Shown here in pieces: positions 43,844-56,654 of a stretch of 64,000 nucleotides of DNA (its first letter is position 1; every line of letters starts with the position of its first letter). Made by a program: the position numbers and the translations under genes. The DNA comes from Corylus avellana. Lineage: Eukaryota; Streptophyta; Magnoliopsida; Fagales; Betulaceae. The stretch spans positions 8,233,410 to 8,297,409 of the forward strand of contig NC_081549.1 in the NCBI RefSeq assembly GCF_901000735.1, read 5' to 3'. The notes beneath the pieces are model-generated. The model saw nothing but the letters and a program-made list of their open reading frames with translations. It did not search any database and was not told the origin of the DNA.

Positions 43844-44257
43844 TGTTTTTTTTTTTTTTTTTTCGCAAGTCAAAAACCTCTTTCACACATGCAACAATAA
43901 TTACTCTTAACATCATCCACAATGTTCTATATGTTTACATCCTTCTATACATTCAATTTCCACATTGTTCTATATTTTCTGTTCATCGTTTGGCCACTCC
44001 AAGGGGAAGAAAACCCCACCTTTTAGTCTACCATTCTCAAATTGAAACTCCCCAAAACAAGAATGCAGTAACTAAAGGGAACCCAAATGAAATTTATTAA
44101 TTGAAAATTCATAACAAAATTCCTCAAGAACACCCTTTCCATTGAAACTCAACCTGCAAAAAAATTAATCTAAGCTCTTTCTAGAGCCCCATCCGTGAAG
44201 TTCAAAGCAACCAAAAAAACCGAACCCAAATCTTTTCCTAAACACCCATTGACCTAC

Positions 44258-44806
44258 ACAATTCTAGAAAATAGCTTTGTTTTTTCCAAAATTTTTTGAA
44301 TAAAAAAAAAATCGAATCAACAGAACCCTAGCCCCTATCTTAGACTTATTACCTGTGACGGAGTGACGCCGAAAAGGTTGTGATGACGCCGGACTGATGA
44401 ACCACCGGTGGGTTTTGGGTGCACCGGTGGGTGCGTCGGGGGAGCTCTGTAGGCTACGTGGGTTTCGTCGTTTGTCGTTGAATTGGGGAAGGGAGGAAAA
44501 TATGGGGGTTTAAACAATAAAACCCCTAAGTAAGCCAAAACTCACCGTTTTGATCCTTTTTTTTTTTTAGGCACACTGTTTTGATCCTACGTGTCAATAG
44601 TGGACACGTAGGATCAAAAAATAGTTTGATGTGGGCTTCATTAAAACGGTGCGTTTCAACCAATATAACGGCGGTAGTTAAAAAATTTTGACGGTAGAGA
44701 TTTTATTGACATTTCGATTGACCTATGGAGTAAAGTTTTGAAAAAAAAAAACTTAGGGAGAATTTAATTTTAGCGCGTTGACCGAGAGACTTATAACATA
44801 TTTACC
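44258..44806 (-). repeat. MULE right terminal inverted repeat (copy 1)
   Basis: The inverse of the left TIR. It has the same donor-like CCGTCACAG|GTAATAAG on the minus strand near 44351, positioned to feed the GRF zinc-finger gene. A 31-bp local duplication around TTTTGATCCT is present here but not in the post-gap copy. Confidence 0.8.
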
Positions 44807-44815
44807 AATATAACT

Positions 44816-47130
44816 ATATTGAATAGTTAGTATATTAGTATATAATTATATATAAACATATATACTATAGTAATACTTGTATATATTATACTAGACTTAT
44901 TACTCGCGCACATTATACATATATTATAGTTTCTACTCTTTCGTAACATATAATAATATATTGTTAATTTGTTACCTATAGACTATAGTTATATACTATA
45001 TTGTATAATATGCCTTGTATAATTACATATTGTATATTTATACTATAGATAAATGTATAGAGGTTGTTTAATAATTTGAGTTTGAACTCCTCTCGGATCA
45101 CAAATTAAAAAAATTTAACAACCTAACTGGAACTCGATTGAGTGAAGTTTGTCAAGTTTCTAGATCAACTCGAATGGTATTTTCAACAAGCTTGAGTTTG
45201 CCTAAGCTTCGAATGAGCGGAGCTTAAACACCCATTTCATAAGTAAACAAAGCTTATAAGCTAGGAAAGTGAGAATATTTTGTCTTTTACCTAATGTGGT
45301 CTCTATCTCCCACTCTCTTTGTCACTCAATGTACATGACATATGCACACACGTGTCTGCATGGTTGTAGGTTGTAGGGAGCTAGAGGTGCAATATGGTGC
45401 TTTGATGTCTCACAGAACACATAGCACAAAACACTAGTGTGTAACGATCGTGATCGATCGTTAAATTTTGGATGATTGTTATTATGAGATCTAGTGCTTG
45501 ATTTGAATTGAAAGATGCTAATAAGTATGTTTCACTAGTTGAATTTACTTGAGTGTTAATTATATGATCGTAAGATTAAATTAAGAGAAATTTAACAGTC
45601 AAATTTAAGTAATTGTTACTAATAAATATGATTTAATGGTTATAATTGCTGGTTTTGTTACCCTTGAAGGGTTGGCTATTTCTATAGCATGACATATATA
45701 GCTGCTCTAATGTATTATGTTTTATTATGCAATAAAATTCTCCCATTAATCGGGTTAAAAAAAAAAAAAAACATACACACAATTTGATTGGATATATAAA
45801 TAAGGTTTTGTTAAGGGGACAAAAATATCTTATAAACTGAAAATTCCTCCTACTCAGTGTCTAAATATGTCATGTATCCCTAACATCGTTGAGAAATACA
45901 TAATTTTTAGGAGAAATTTCATAAAACTTTCTTAAACTTGCACGCGTTTTGAAATTACCATCTAAAGTTTAAAAACCTTTTATTAGGGATACCGAATTTT
46001 CAATTTCTTTCAATTACTCCCATTACGTTAGGATTTTCCGTTAAATCTTGTCAAAATTTTCAAAAATATCTCTGTTTTTTATTAAAAAAAAATAAAAAAA
46101 TTGTAAAGATTCAAGCGTTTATTTTGTTTTATATATATATAAAAAAACATATTTGCAATATTTTTGAAAAATCTTTGCAAATATTTTTTATTTTAAAAAA
46201 ATGGGGTATTTTGAAAATTTTGACAAGATTTAACTGAAAATCTTAATGGATACCCTTAGTTTTAAACTTTAAGGATAGTGTCAAAACGAGTAGAAGTTCT
46301 AGAAAGTTTTTGTAAAGTTTCTCATGTTTTTTTAATAGTGCATATTTCTCATATGCTTTCTTTTTTTTTTTTAAAAAAAAAAAACACAACGCTTTAAGAG
46401 ATTGAATTAAAGAAATTCTTACTATTCAATTAATAAAAAGGAATTTACTCTTTTACCCCATTGTCTAACCGCTTTTGAAGGCGGTTAGGAAAAACCATTA
46501 ACTACCTAGGCGGTTACGGTTAAAGGTCTTAGGTTTTGAAAAAACTGCTAACTGCTAACCGCCTTTATATATATAATAGATGAAACAATGTTGTTTTTGT
46601 ATTTAAATATATAGAGAAATTTAGAAATGATGTCGTATGTAGTATGTAATTTTCTACCATCAATATATATTATTCGTAAGCCAAATTAATACATCAGGAA
46701 TTCCATTAGATTGTGGGTGTTGAAACTTGACCTTGACTTTTAATTAACCCTAACTATGGTACATTTAATTAAAAATGGTATCATGATTATATAAATCACT
46801 TTGATGGTGCATTAATCTAGTGCTAAATTGAAGGGACTTTGAATCGTGCATTCAGTTACCTGGCCTGCAAGCAAGTTACCACATATAAACGTATTTTCTG
46901 AGTCTTGCTGAGCTAGGTCCCAAATTGCTAGCTTTCAAAGTGCCGTGTTAGAAAGGTTAATTAAAAGTAGAATAAAACCATGGCAAATATCGTTAAAGTT
47001 AACTTCCTCTAATTGGACCAATCTTTTTTTTCAAAACTCTTGATGGCAGTAACCACATAAAATGCCATAGCCTTTGGAATAAGAAAGGGTGCTGGACAAG
47101 TTTCTTCTTCGTCGTTGTTTTCTTTTTGGG
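44816..47130. other. AT-rich intergenic stretch, copy 1
   Basis: It contains a TA-rich zone (44815-45060), a CGATCGTGATCGATCG palindromic motif at about 45447, a MITE-like inverted repeat at 45911-46323, and GGCGGTTA repeats (46486-46570). No gene was found. Confidence 0.6.
45911..46323. mobile_element. MITE-like inverted-repeat element, copy 1 (second copy 58667-59078)
   Basis: The ends GAGAAATTTCATAAAACTTTC and, inverted, GAGAAACTTTACAAAAACTTTC are followed by pairing arms (AAACTTTAAGGATAG; TTTGACAAGATTTAACNGAAA both ways). I could not find a convincing target duplication. Confidence 0.55.
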
Positions 47131-47140
47131 TCAACTGGAG

Positions 47141-47599
47141 GAGTTCTGCTATCAGGCTGCCAAGAATCAAATAAGTGTCTGCTAAAGTCTGACGTGGCTT
47201 TACTAAAAAAAAAAAAAAAAAATTGTAGAAAAATCTCTTTTCCTAATCCTGCTAGATTTTATTTTGTTTTTATTTTTTATTTTTTGTTAAATTTTTATGA
47301 GTTAATATTTAGTTTTTAATGTCTCAAAATTTATTTTTGGATTTAAAACTAAAACCTAGGGGTGGAAGGTTAACCCTTTAGGGATGATATCACTTAAAAA
47401 AGGATTTTATCATTCTAAATTTAATGTTAATACTTCAAATTTAGTGATAATATCTCAAATTTGAATTTTTCTTTAATATCTCTTTTCTTCAATTTAAAAA
47501 ACAAATTAAAAAAAAAGAAAAGAAAAGAAGAGATGAAATAAAAAGAAAGAGGCAGATGTCTGACGTTTGAGACGTTTGAGGCCGCCGGAAATCTCAATT
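47141..47599. mobile_element. MITE of the GAGTTCTGCTATCAGGC family, copy 1
   Basis: Same ends and interior as the MITE at 28278-28707. The flanks TCAACTGGAG and CCAACTGCAA are a decayed duplication. An ORF on either strand through it has no known similarity. Confidence 0.75.
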
Positions 47600-48072
47600 C
47601 CAACTGCAATGCATGGAAAATTAAGAAACAGATTCTGGTCTGATGGGTTGTCATCCAAGACCAAAACGGGTCAAGTCGTTGCCCTCCAATCACGGGCAAC
47701 AGATTGATCATAAACCTCTTGGAGCCATCAGCCATGCATGTGGCCGGTAACATTAAACGAGGAGAAAAGTGAAAAGGATGTCTAATTTAAAAGCCTCCAT
47801 GTGAAAATGGGAAAAATTTAAAGCCTCCACGTAAATTCAGGCCTTAACAAAGGCTAGCCCACGAATTGGAATAATTAGCTGCATTAAAAAAAAAAAAAAA
47901 AAAAAAAAAAGAGTTACTTTGAGTAGGACAAAAATTTTCTCTAAATCAGTTCGGAGAAAATTTTCTTCGACTTAATTTAATAAATGCCAAGTATCATATT
48001 ATCTTCAACTTAATTTAATAAATGACAAGTATCATATTACCATAAACGAGGTCGTTTTTATTTTAAAAAAAT

Positions 48073-48491
48073 GGTTAATTACATTTTTAGTATCTATGTT
48101 TGTAGATTTTATTTTTTCCAATCTGGGGTTCAAATCCAATCACAATGGTACATTACTTATGGAAAAATACTAACTTAGTACCTTAGTTAGGTTCTGTCAC
48201 ATGTGTCATCACATAAAAATGTCATGCGTGTCAAAAAATAAAAAATTAATAATTTAAAAACTAAACCCAATTTTATTTATTTTTTTTTTGAAATTTTATG
48301 GGGTAGCCCGGCCACCCCCAATGGCCAGAAAGGGGTGGCCGAAACCACCCCATAAATTTTTTTTTTTTTTTAGAGGGTTTAGTTTTTAATAAATTTTTAT
48401 TATTTTTTTAGGACACATTCTATATGATGATACGTGACATTTCGTTAGTTTGGGCTAACGAAACCTAACAAAGGTACTAAGTTGATCTTTT
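48073..48491. mobile_element. MITE cut by the assembly gap
   Basis: It begins GGTTAATTACATTTTTAGTA and is identical in layout to the complete copy at 60800-61314, but the sequence ends in the T run before the gap. Confidence 0.8.
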
Positions 48492-48591
48492 NNNNNNNNN
48501 NNNNNNNNNNNNNNNNNNNNNNNNNNNNNNNNNNNNNNNNNNNNNNNNNNNNNNNNNNNNNNNNNNNNNNNNNNNNNNNNNNNNNNNNNNN
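48492..48591. other. Assembly gap of exactly 100 N
   Basis: A round 100-N block, the usual placeholder for a gap of unknown size. The left side ends inside a MITE and the right side starts at the end of a (CA)n tract. Confidence 0.98.
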
Positions 48592-48707
48592 TATATATTA
48601 TGTTTGTTGTTGTTCATTTGTGAATTCTGGTAGTTGTTATCCTTTTGTTCTTTTTTACTTTTCAGTAAGAAGAAAAAGGAAGAAAAACACGGAATGCTTA
48701 ACCTATT

Positions 48708-51634
48708 TTGCAAGATGAAGAGGACAATGCTAATGTCGGTATAGAGGAAAATGTTAATGTTGGTGTGTACACCGTGCCCGAAACAGGTACAAAAAACACA
48801 AGGCGTGGTAGGCCATGGAAGACCAAAGTGATTCAGGATATTGACGAAGTCATCAAGGAGCTATTGAGTGCCTTCGAAATAAATGATGGCGAGAATGAAG
48901 ACCTATTCTATGATATTGATGAGGTCAATAAAGAAAAGGCTGGAATGGTGCACTGGTGGGACAAGGCTGACTGTAACATAAGTGAGACGAGAGATGAGAT
49001 TGGGAATCAAGAATCTGATGATTTAGGTGATGGTCTTGCAAGTTTGCAAGGCAGTGATTCTAACGATGTTGGAAAGAAGAAGCAGTATAGGCAGTTCAAT
49101 GAGAAACATGACTTGAAAATTCGAGTAACGTTTGAAGTTGGGGATCAGTTTGCAGATACATACTCCTTCAAGCGGGCACTAAAGACTTATACTATGCAGA
49201 AAGGGTTCGATTACCATTACAAGCACAATGACATGGAGGATTCATGCCTCTATTGATGCTAAGAGGATTTGTACACAAATTAAAACTTTCTACCCTATTC
49301 ATATTTGTGGTAATCAGTACAAAAACACTAGATGCGATGTTGAGTATCTTGTTAATACTTATAAGAAGGACTTCAAGGATGATCTCACATGGACACCATA
49401 TGCATTGCAATAGAGGGTGAAGAGAGACCTTTACATAGATGTTTCCATTGCTCGTTGCTATAGAGCGAAGAAGGAGGCATTGCATCAACTTTTTGGTTGC
49501 CATTCTAAACAATATCGCCTCACAAGGAGATACGCGTCGGCAATACTTAGCACCAACCCTGGTAATAGTGCTTACGTATAGAGAGATGGAGCATTCTTCC
49601 CAAGGATGTATATTTACCTTGATGCGTGCAAGAAGGGGTTTAAGTATGGTTGTCGGCCCATAATTTGTTTAAATGCTTGTTATCTGAAGGGAGAATATGG
49701 GGGGCAATTGTTGTGTGCTATAGGCAAGCATGGCAACGACGACATGTTTCCCATTGCATTTACTGTGGCCGAGGCAAAGACAAAAGAGTCATGGCAGTGG
49801 TTTATTAACATTTTAGTAGAGAACTTATGCGGGGCAGAAGGAGAATTTGGTAGGATTATTTCTGACAGGCATAAGGTATTTGGTGTAATAAACTACTTAT
49901 GTTCTTACATATAATTCAATGCATAAATGTATGTGTGTAGGGGCTTGGAACTGTAGTTGATGTTATGTTGCCACATTCTGAGCATCGCTTTTGTGTTTGG
50001 CACTTACATGCGAACTTCAAAGAGAAAGGCTACACGAGGAGAGCTTTTAAGGATGAGTTGTGGGGGGCTGCACGAGTAGCCAATATTTATGCCTTTGACC
50101 ACCACATGCAGAAAATCTTGTTAATGGAAAAAGATGCATACGTTTACCTTAGTGGTGTACCTAAGGCATCATGGTCTAGACACGCTTTTAGTTGCCAAAC
50201 CAAAAGCGATATGTTATTGAATAACTTGGGTGAGAGCTTTAATGCTTGGATTAAAGAAGCTAGGAGTAAGCCCATCCTAACAATGGTTGCAGATATTCGG
50301 TGGCAAATAATGGCACACTTTCAGCAAAAAAGTAATGGAATTCGGTCGATGCAATACACAATATGCCCAAAGATTTAGAAAAAGTTGGAGAGGTCAAAAA
50401 ATGATGCAAGAAATTGTATTAGTCGGTGGCAGAGTGAATTAGAGTTTGAGGTCGACCACGTGTACGATGCATGACGTTTAGTCAGGTTAGATCAGCAAAC
50501 TTGCACATGTGGGAGATGGTAGCTGAGTGAGATCCCTTGCTTACATGCTTATACTGCAATTTACATGCATAAACAAAAACGGAGGAATATTTGGATGGAT
50601 ATTACAAGATGGACAAGTACATGCAAGAATATGCAGTTCGAGTTTATGGCATGTAAGGTCCAAAGACATGGCCAGCTAATGATCCATGTGATGAAATCCT
50701 GCCACCTATCATTGGAAGGGCTTTTGGTAGACCAAAGATTGCTAGGAGAAAAGCTGCAGATGAGCCGACTAACTCCTACAAGCTAACCCGTAGTAGATAT
50801 GTTGTCATTTACCTTTGAATCCGAACCGGAAGAGGTCGAAAACAAAGAAATATAAGGCAAAAAATGATGCTACTAAAGCATAGGTAAAACTAAGACATTT
50901 TTCAACATGCAGTTCATATACCAAAATTTGTTAATTTATCATTAATTCTAGTAATATAAGAATTGTTGTTGCTATTTGTCTTATTGTTTGGTTAATGCAT
51001 TATAGAGATCATAATCTGTTTGTTTATGTTGTTTTTAGGAAGATGTTTGTTTATGTTGTTTTTAGGTACATTTGTTACTGTTTTGGAGTATGATGGATTG
51101 AAAAGTACTGGAGTATGAGGTGGACATCATGGTCATGGTCATTATTGTGCCTGATTATATGAATACTAGAATGCTTAGCATGAAAATGTTTTGTCTTAAT
51201 GTTTAGTTAATGCATTCTAGGAATCCCAACATGAACCATAGGTGGAAGCAGAAGCGGGGTCGTCACAACCTTGTGTTAGTACATGTAGGGTGACTCAGTC
51301 ACAAGTAAAACGATACTTTTTAGAATACACATTTCATATACCTGTGCAATATGTTGTGTAATAGTAACTATGTAATATTTCATGAACCACAGGCGCAAGC
51401 AGAAGCAGGGTTGTCACAACCTCGTGTTCATACACATAGGGTGACTCAGTCACAAGGAAAACCGATACTTTTTAGAATACACATTTCATATACTTGTGCA
51501 ATATGTTGTGTAATAGTAACTAAGTAATATTTCATGAACCATAGGCAGAAGCAGAAGCGGGGTCGTTACATCATGGTAGTTCACGTAGGGCTACACGTGT
51601 ACTAAGGAGCCGAAGATGTAGTGCTACGCAATGA
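48708..51634 (+). pseudogene. MuDR-type MULE transposase (copy 2, N-terminus missing)
   Basis: Same domain order as copy 1 but less decayed. The core reads through MFPIAFTVAEAKTKESWQWF and IISDRHK (49606-49914), then HSEHRFCVWHLHANFKEKGY to SNGIRSMQYTICPKI (49965-50378), where copy 1 has extra stops. CLNACYLKGEYGG keeps the Asp-to-Asn change. The SWIM motif CTCGRW..PCLHAY is present with a TAG in between. Stops shared with copy 1 at the equivalents of 38588, 38747 and 38917 predate the split. Confidence 0.85.
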
Positions 51635-51767
51635 TGTTGTCTTAACTAACCAAGATGATGTTAGTGATGTCGTGTTAACAAACTTAGAGTTCATTGTGTT
51701 AAACACTAATCACATCCCCCATTACTTTTGTTTAAGACGTTATTTTTTTCTTGTAGTGGATGAATGT

Positions 51768-53493
51768 TGTTAGAATATATGAAAAATATATAATATTTTT
51801 CGTATATTTCATAAAGGAAAATTACAGTTTACCCTCCCCCCCCCAAATTGATAGCATTTTTCAATTCGAACACCAAAGTTTTAATTTTTGCAATCTACTC
51901 CCCCAAAGTTCCAAATTTTTGCAATTTGACCAATTGTATCCAAAACTTCCCATATTGCCCCTAATTTTTTATTTTTTTATTTTTTTTTTAAAAAAAAATT
52001 AGTGGCTATCTGGCCATTTTTGTACCCCCACATTTGTTTTTTATTTTCTTTTATAAAAAATAAAAATTAGGGGTAATATGAGAATTTTGGGATAATATTG
52101 GTCGAATTGAAAAAAATTGGAACTTTGTGAGGGTGGATTGCAAAAATTGAAAGTTTGGTGTTCGAATTGAAAAACGACGTCAACTTTAGGGGGGTAAAGC
52201 GTAATTTTCCCATTTCATAATTATGCTGATATCAAATATTCTCTATTTATGGGTTGATGGTAATCAAATATTAAGATTGTAATCAAATCCGATTTGATTA
52301 CAATAATTGTATTTAGACATTATCCTATAAATAGGAACCTTTGTATTTTAGATCAAAAAAAGAAAAAAAAGAAAAAAAAAAGGGTTAATGAGCACAATGT
52401 AACCCTAAGAGGGTATTCCAAGTGGTGGATGTAGGTGTCTAACACCGAACCACCCGTAAAGTTCTTTGTGTTCCTTTTCTATATTGTTTTCGCTCATATT
52501 TCTGCATCTTCATTATTTTAACATGGTATCAGAGCTATTTCAACATGGTATCAGAGCTACTTTCTTGTTGCCTTCAACGTCATTGATGTTTTCGGGTGTT
52601 CTCTAAAACAATCTCATTGTTCTGCTACATCCACCTGCCACGCTCCTCTTTGCATCACCATGCGTGCCACGCGTGGGTCAGTTTCGGTGCGCCGATCTAA
52701 TAACCGCCCAAGTGGGCTCATTTTCTTTTTTGTTTTGGCCCAAGCTAGCCCTTTTTATGTTTTAGCCTAGTCGGCCTTGGCCCATTGTTGGCCCTTTTGA
52801 AGTTTGGCTCATTGTCAGCCCTGGCCTGTTGTCGGCCCCTTTTGGATTTTGGCCCGTTGACGGCTCATTTTGAAGTTTGGCTCATTGTCAGCCCTGGCCC
52901 GTTGTTGGCCCCTTTTTAAGTTTGGCTCATTGTCAGCCTTGGCCCCGTTGTCGGCCCCTTTTGGAGTTTGACCCGTTGTCAGCCCTTTTGCATCTACATT
53001 CACCAGCCAGCTATTGTCGTCGCTGGTCGCCCCGCCAGCCTTTATCTTTTCTGGCAACCACCACCATCTATGGCTCGTTCCTGGCCTCCTCCACCACCGT
53101 CATCATTGTTTTTGATTTGAAACTTAAGGTTCCAGAATATTCCACTTTGAGTTTGAAGGGAGATAGAATATATGAAAAATATATAATATTTTCCATATAT
53201 TCCATAATTATGCTGATATCAAATATTTTCTATTTATGGGTTGATGGTAATCAAATATTGGAATTGTAATAAAACCAAAGGGATTTGATTACAATAATTG
53301 TATTTAGACATTACCCTATAAATTGGGACTTTTGTATTGTAGACAAAAAAAGAAGTTAATGAGAACAATGTAACCCTAAGGGGTATTTCAAGTGGTGGAC
53401 GTAGGTGTCTAACACCGAACCACCCGTAAAGTTCTTTGTGTTCATTTTTTATATTGCTTCCGCTTATATTTCTGCATCTTCATTATTTCAACA
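51768..53493 (+). mobile_element. TRIM-like element, copy 2
   Basis: Same AATGT duplications (51763-51767 and 53494-53498). The 5' LTR includes a MITE at 51815-52211 flanked by ATTTCATAA (51806-51814 and 52212-52220). The PBS region is locally duplicated (TGGTATCAGAGC twice, 52525-52560). The start of the 3' LTR has lost GTT. Confidence 0.88.
51815..52211. mobile_element. MITE inside the TRIM 5' LTR, copy 2
   Basis: Counterpart of 41124-41522 with the same 9-bp duplication. A C-run near 51836-51844 is longer here. Confidence 0.88.
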
Positions 53494-53920
53494 AATGTAA
53501 TATGCCACAATGTATGACAATTGTGGCGCTTTTGTTACAACATTTTTTGTTAATTTTGTGTAATGTGCCGAGTATGTATGCAATCTGTAATTTTGGTACA
53601 ATATTTTATGTTGATGAATGTATTTATGCCTATATTCTAATTTCTTGTATACAAATTAAGTTTGACATACAAGTTATATAATAAATTCACCACCAAATAT
53701 AGCGTACTCACATTCAAATCAGAATAAACACTAACTTATGTTTAATTATATAAATGTAAAAAGTCAAACAATTTTTTTTGTGCCTGCCTAATCCGGTGAT
53801 ACGAAACATGTAATTGAAAGTTACGTATTAATGCCCCAAATACAACCTTTCCATGCCTCAATGCCCCATCAACCAATGACAAATGAGCAATACACAAATC
53901 ACCAACGAAAATACCAACAT

Positions 53921-54474
53921 TTATGTTTGGATTCTCAGTCTGGTTCTAAGTGATGACACTTTACCCTTCAGAGAATTAACTTGTTTATACAACCCAGGTA
54001 GGACCTCCCGTCCACGAGCACAGGTTTCGTCATCATACAATTGAAAAAAATGACATTGTCCAACTTTCTGTCATTACACAAAAAAATTGACAATGAATAC
54101 TAAAATTACGAACAAGTACAAAGTAACAACCATTTCTCAACACTAAATTACCCAAATTCAAATACCTTTTTATGGTCATACATAACACACCTATAGAATC
54201 ACTTTCCATAATTTTTTATAGTCGTGGATGTTATAATTGGGGTTGTAACGTTGCACCTACACTGCACAGGTTTCATATCCTCTTTGACTGACGATATTAC
54301 AAATGCCGATGACATTGAATGTTCATTCTACAATGAAACCCTAAATCATTAGCAGTAATCCGCCAAAACTCTTATGTGTTTCACAAAATAAAATTTACAA
54401 ACCTTTTTCAACTTCCCAGTGTAGAATTTGGCTTCATTGTCTCCTTCCCCGAAAATTTTCTTCTTCCTATTCAT
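53921..54474 (-). pseudogene. GRF-type zinc-finger gene in the MULE (copy 2)
   Basis: Exons at 54474-54403, 54327-54166 and 54067-53921. The visible coding sequence, including the internal TGA, is the same as in copy 1, so that lesion is not allele-specific. Confidence 0.75.
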
Positions 54475-55982
54475 TGTTTTTTTTTTTTTTTTTTCGCAAG
54501 TCAAAAACCTCTTTCACACATGCAACAATAATTACTCTTAACATCATCCACAATGTTCTATATGTTTACATCCTTCTATACATTCAATTTCCACATTGTT
54601 CTATATTTTCTGTTCATCGTTTGGCCACTCCAAGGGGAAGAAAACCCCACCTTTTAGTCTACCATTCTCAAATTGAAACTCCCCAAAACAAGAATGCAGT
54701 AACTAAAGGGAACCCAAATGAAATTTATTAATTGAAAATTCATAACAAAATTCCTCAAGAACACCCTTTCCATTGAAACTCAACCTGCAAAAAAATTAAT
54801 CTAAGCTCTTTCTAGAGCCCCATCCGTGAAGTTCAAAGCAACCAAAAAAACCGAACCCAAATCTTTTCCTAAACACCCATTGACCTACACAATTCTAGAA
54901 AATAGCTTTGTTTTTTCCAAAATTTTTTGAATAAAAAAAAAATCGAATCAACAGAAACCTAGCCCCTATCTTAGACTTATTACCTGTGACGGAGTGACGC
55001 CGGAAAGGCTGTGATGACACCGGACTGATGAATCGCCGGTGGGTTCTGGGTGCACCGGTGGGTGCGTCGGGGGAGCTCTGTAGGCTACGTGGGTTTCGTC
55101 GTTTGTCGTGGAATTGGGGAAGGGAGGAAAATATGGGTGTTTAAACAATAAAACTCCCAAGTAAGCCAAAACTCACCGTTTTGATCCTACGTGTCAATAG
55201 TGGACACGTATGATCAAAAAATAGTTTGATATGGGCTTCATTAAAACGGTGCGTTTCAACCAATATAACGGCGGTAGTTAAAAAATTTTGACAGTAGAGA
55301 TTTTATTGACATTTCGATTGACCTATGGAGTAAAGTTTTGAAAAAAAAAAACTTAGGGAGAATTTAATTTTAGCGCGTTGACCGAGGGACTTATAATATA
55401 TTTACCAATATAACTATATTGAATAGTTAGTATATTAGTATATAATTATATATAAACATATATACTATAGTAATACTTGTATATATTATACTAGACTTAT
55501 TACTTGCGCACATTATACATATATTATAGTTTCTACTCTTTCGTAACATATAATACTATATTGTTAATTTGTTACCTATAGACTATAGTTATATACTATA
55601 TTGTATAATATGCCTTGTATAATTACATATTGTATATTTATACTATAGATAAATGTATAGAGGTTGTTTAATAATTTGAGTTTGAACTCCTCTCGGATCA
55701 CAAATTAAAAAAATTTAACAACCTAACTGGAACTCGATTGAGTGAAGTTTGTCAAGTTTCTAGATCAACTCGAATGGTATTTTCAACAAGCTTGAGTTCG
55801 CCTAAGCTTCGAATGAGCGGAGCTTAAACACCCATTTCATAACTAAACAAAGCTTATAACCTAGGAAAGTGAGAATATTTTGTCTTTCACCTAATGTGGT
55901 CTCTATCTCCCACTTTTTTTTTGAAAACTATTGATAACTTCTCATTGATAAAGATTATAGAGTGGAACTAGGGTAAGCTCCA

Positions 55983-56654
55983 TCAACAATCAAAAGATAG
56001 AGCTAATTGCTCCATCAAAACAATATCACTAATACAATTTGGAGTTTGATCTCTCCATATCCTATCACTGACATCTGTGGCGGCTGCTCTCGCAAGCCGG
56101 TGTGCTGCCTCGTTCGACTCACGGTTGCTATGAACAAACTTCCACCCTTGTAATGAACGTAAGATGCTCCTTGTGTCCTCTACTAAGTGGCCGAAACGAC
56201 TCCAAATGCTCGTTGATGAATTGACGTCCTCCACGATCTGTTTAGCATCTCCCTCTACGATTAAGTATTGCAATCCCAGTTCTTTCCCAAAACTAGCAGC
56301 ATGGTAAGCCGCAAGGGCTTCCCCTGATGAAGGCTCAAAATTCCCAGTTTTTGACTTACACATTGCTGCCACGACCCGTCCTACCTCATCTCGGATTACA
56401 ACACCAATCCCCACTCTTCCGTGTAATTTATTTATAGCCACATCACAATTCGCCTTGTGCCAGCCGTGAGTAGGAGCAACCCACCTCTTCCCTCTATTGT
56501 TTCTGTTCACAGCTTCAACAACAAAATTCTGCTCATGGATCTTTTTATATTCCTCTATAAATGCGTCCGTGTCCTTGATGATCACGTTTGGGCTGGTAAA
56601 AACTCCTTCATGAATCCACTTGTTTCTCCTAAGCCACTGTCTTGTTACTTGCAC
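55983..56654 (-). CDS. L1 ORF2 C-terminal RNase H domain
   Basis: It continues ORF2 in another frame: QWLRRNKWIHEG, then a plant-LINE RNase H (RVT_3) with KANCDVAINK (Asp), SSGEALAAYHAA (Glu), YLIVEGDAKQIVE (Asp) and SNEAAHRLARAA. The stop is at 55983 after ALSFDC. The overlap with the upstream frame shows a single small indel near 56650. Confidence 0.88.
   Translation of the reverse strand: MQVTRQWLRRNKWIHEGVFTSPNVIIKDTDAFIEEYKKIHEQNFVVEAVNRNNRGKRWVAPTHGWHKANCDVAINKLHGRVGIGVVIRDEVGRVVAAMCKSKTGNFEPSSGEALAAYHAASFGKELGLQYLIVEGDAKQIVEDVNSSTSIWSRFGHLVEDTRSILRSLQGWKFVHSNRESNEAAHRLARAAATDVSDRIWRDQTPNCISDIVLMEQLALSFDC

Larger units (their letters stand above)
34627..44806. mobile_element. MULE with long terminal inverted repeats (copy 1)
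   Basis: The left end reads GGTAAATATATTATAAGTCC; the reverse complement of the right end reads GGTAAATATGTTATAAGTCT. The match then extends through CAA[A/T]..CCAAAATTAAATTCTCC-like sequence and a GC-richer block with CTCCGTCACAG|GTAA. Flanking 9-mers AATATAGCT (34618-34626) and AATATAACT (44807-44815) agree at 8 of 9, as expected for Mutator. The element carries a transposase (+) and a convergent GRF zinc-finger gene (-), and a nested TRIM-like element. Confidence 0.85.
48592..55406. mobile_element. MULE, second copy, left part missing
   Basis: It contains everything from just before the AT-hook exon to the right TIR (ending TTTACC at 55406, followed by AATATAACT). The left TIR and N-terminal domain are absent because the contig starts at 48592. 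Confidence 0.85.

Noticed and set aside
44335..44538. 67-residue Pro-rich frame at the MULE right TIR (also 54966-55169)
   Set aside because: It is the TIR itself; the left TIR has the mirror version with stops. More likely untranslated leader than protein.
47427..47753. 108-residue frame, repeated at 60182-60508
   Set aside because: Overlaps a MITE end and low-complexity A/T tracts; no family match and no splice or promoter context.
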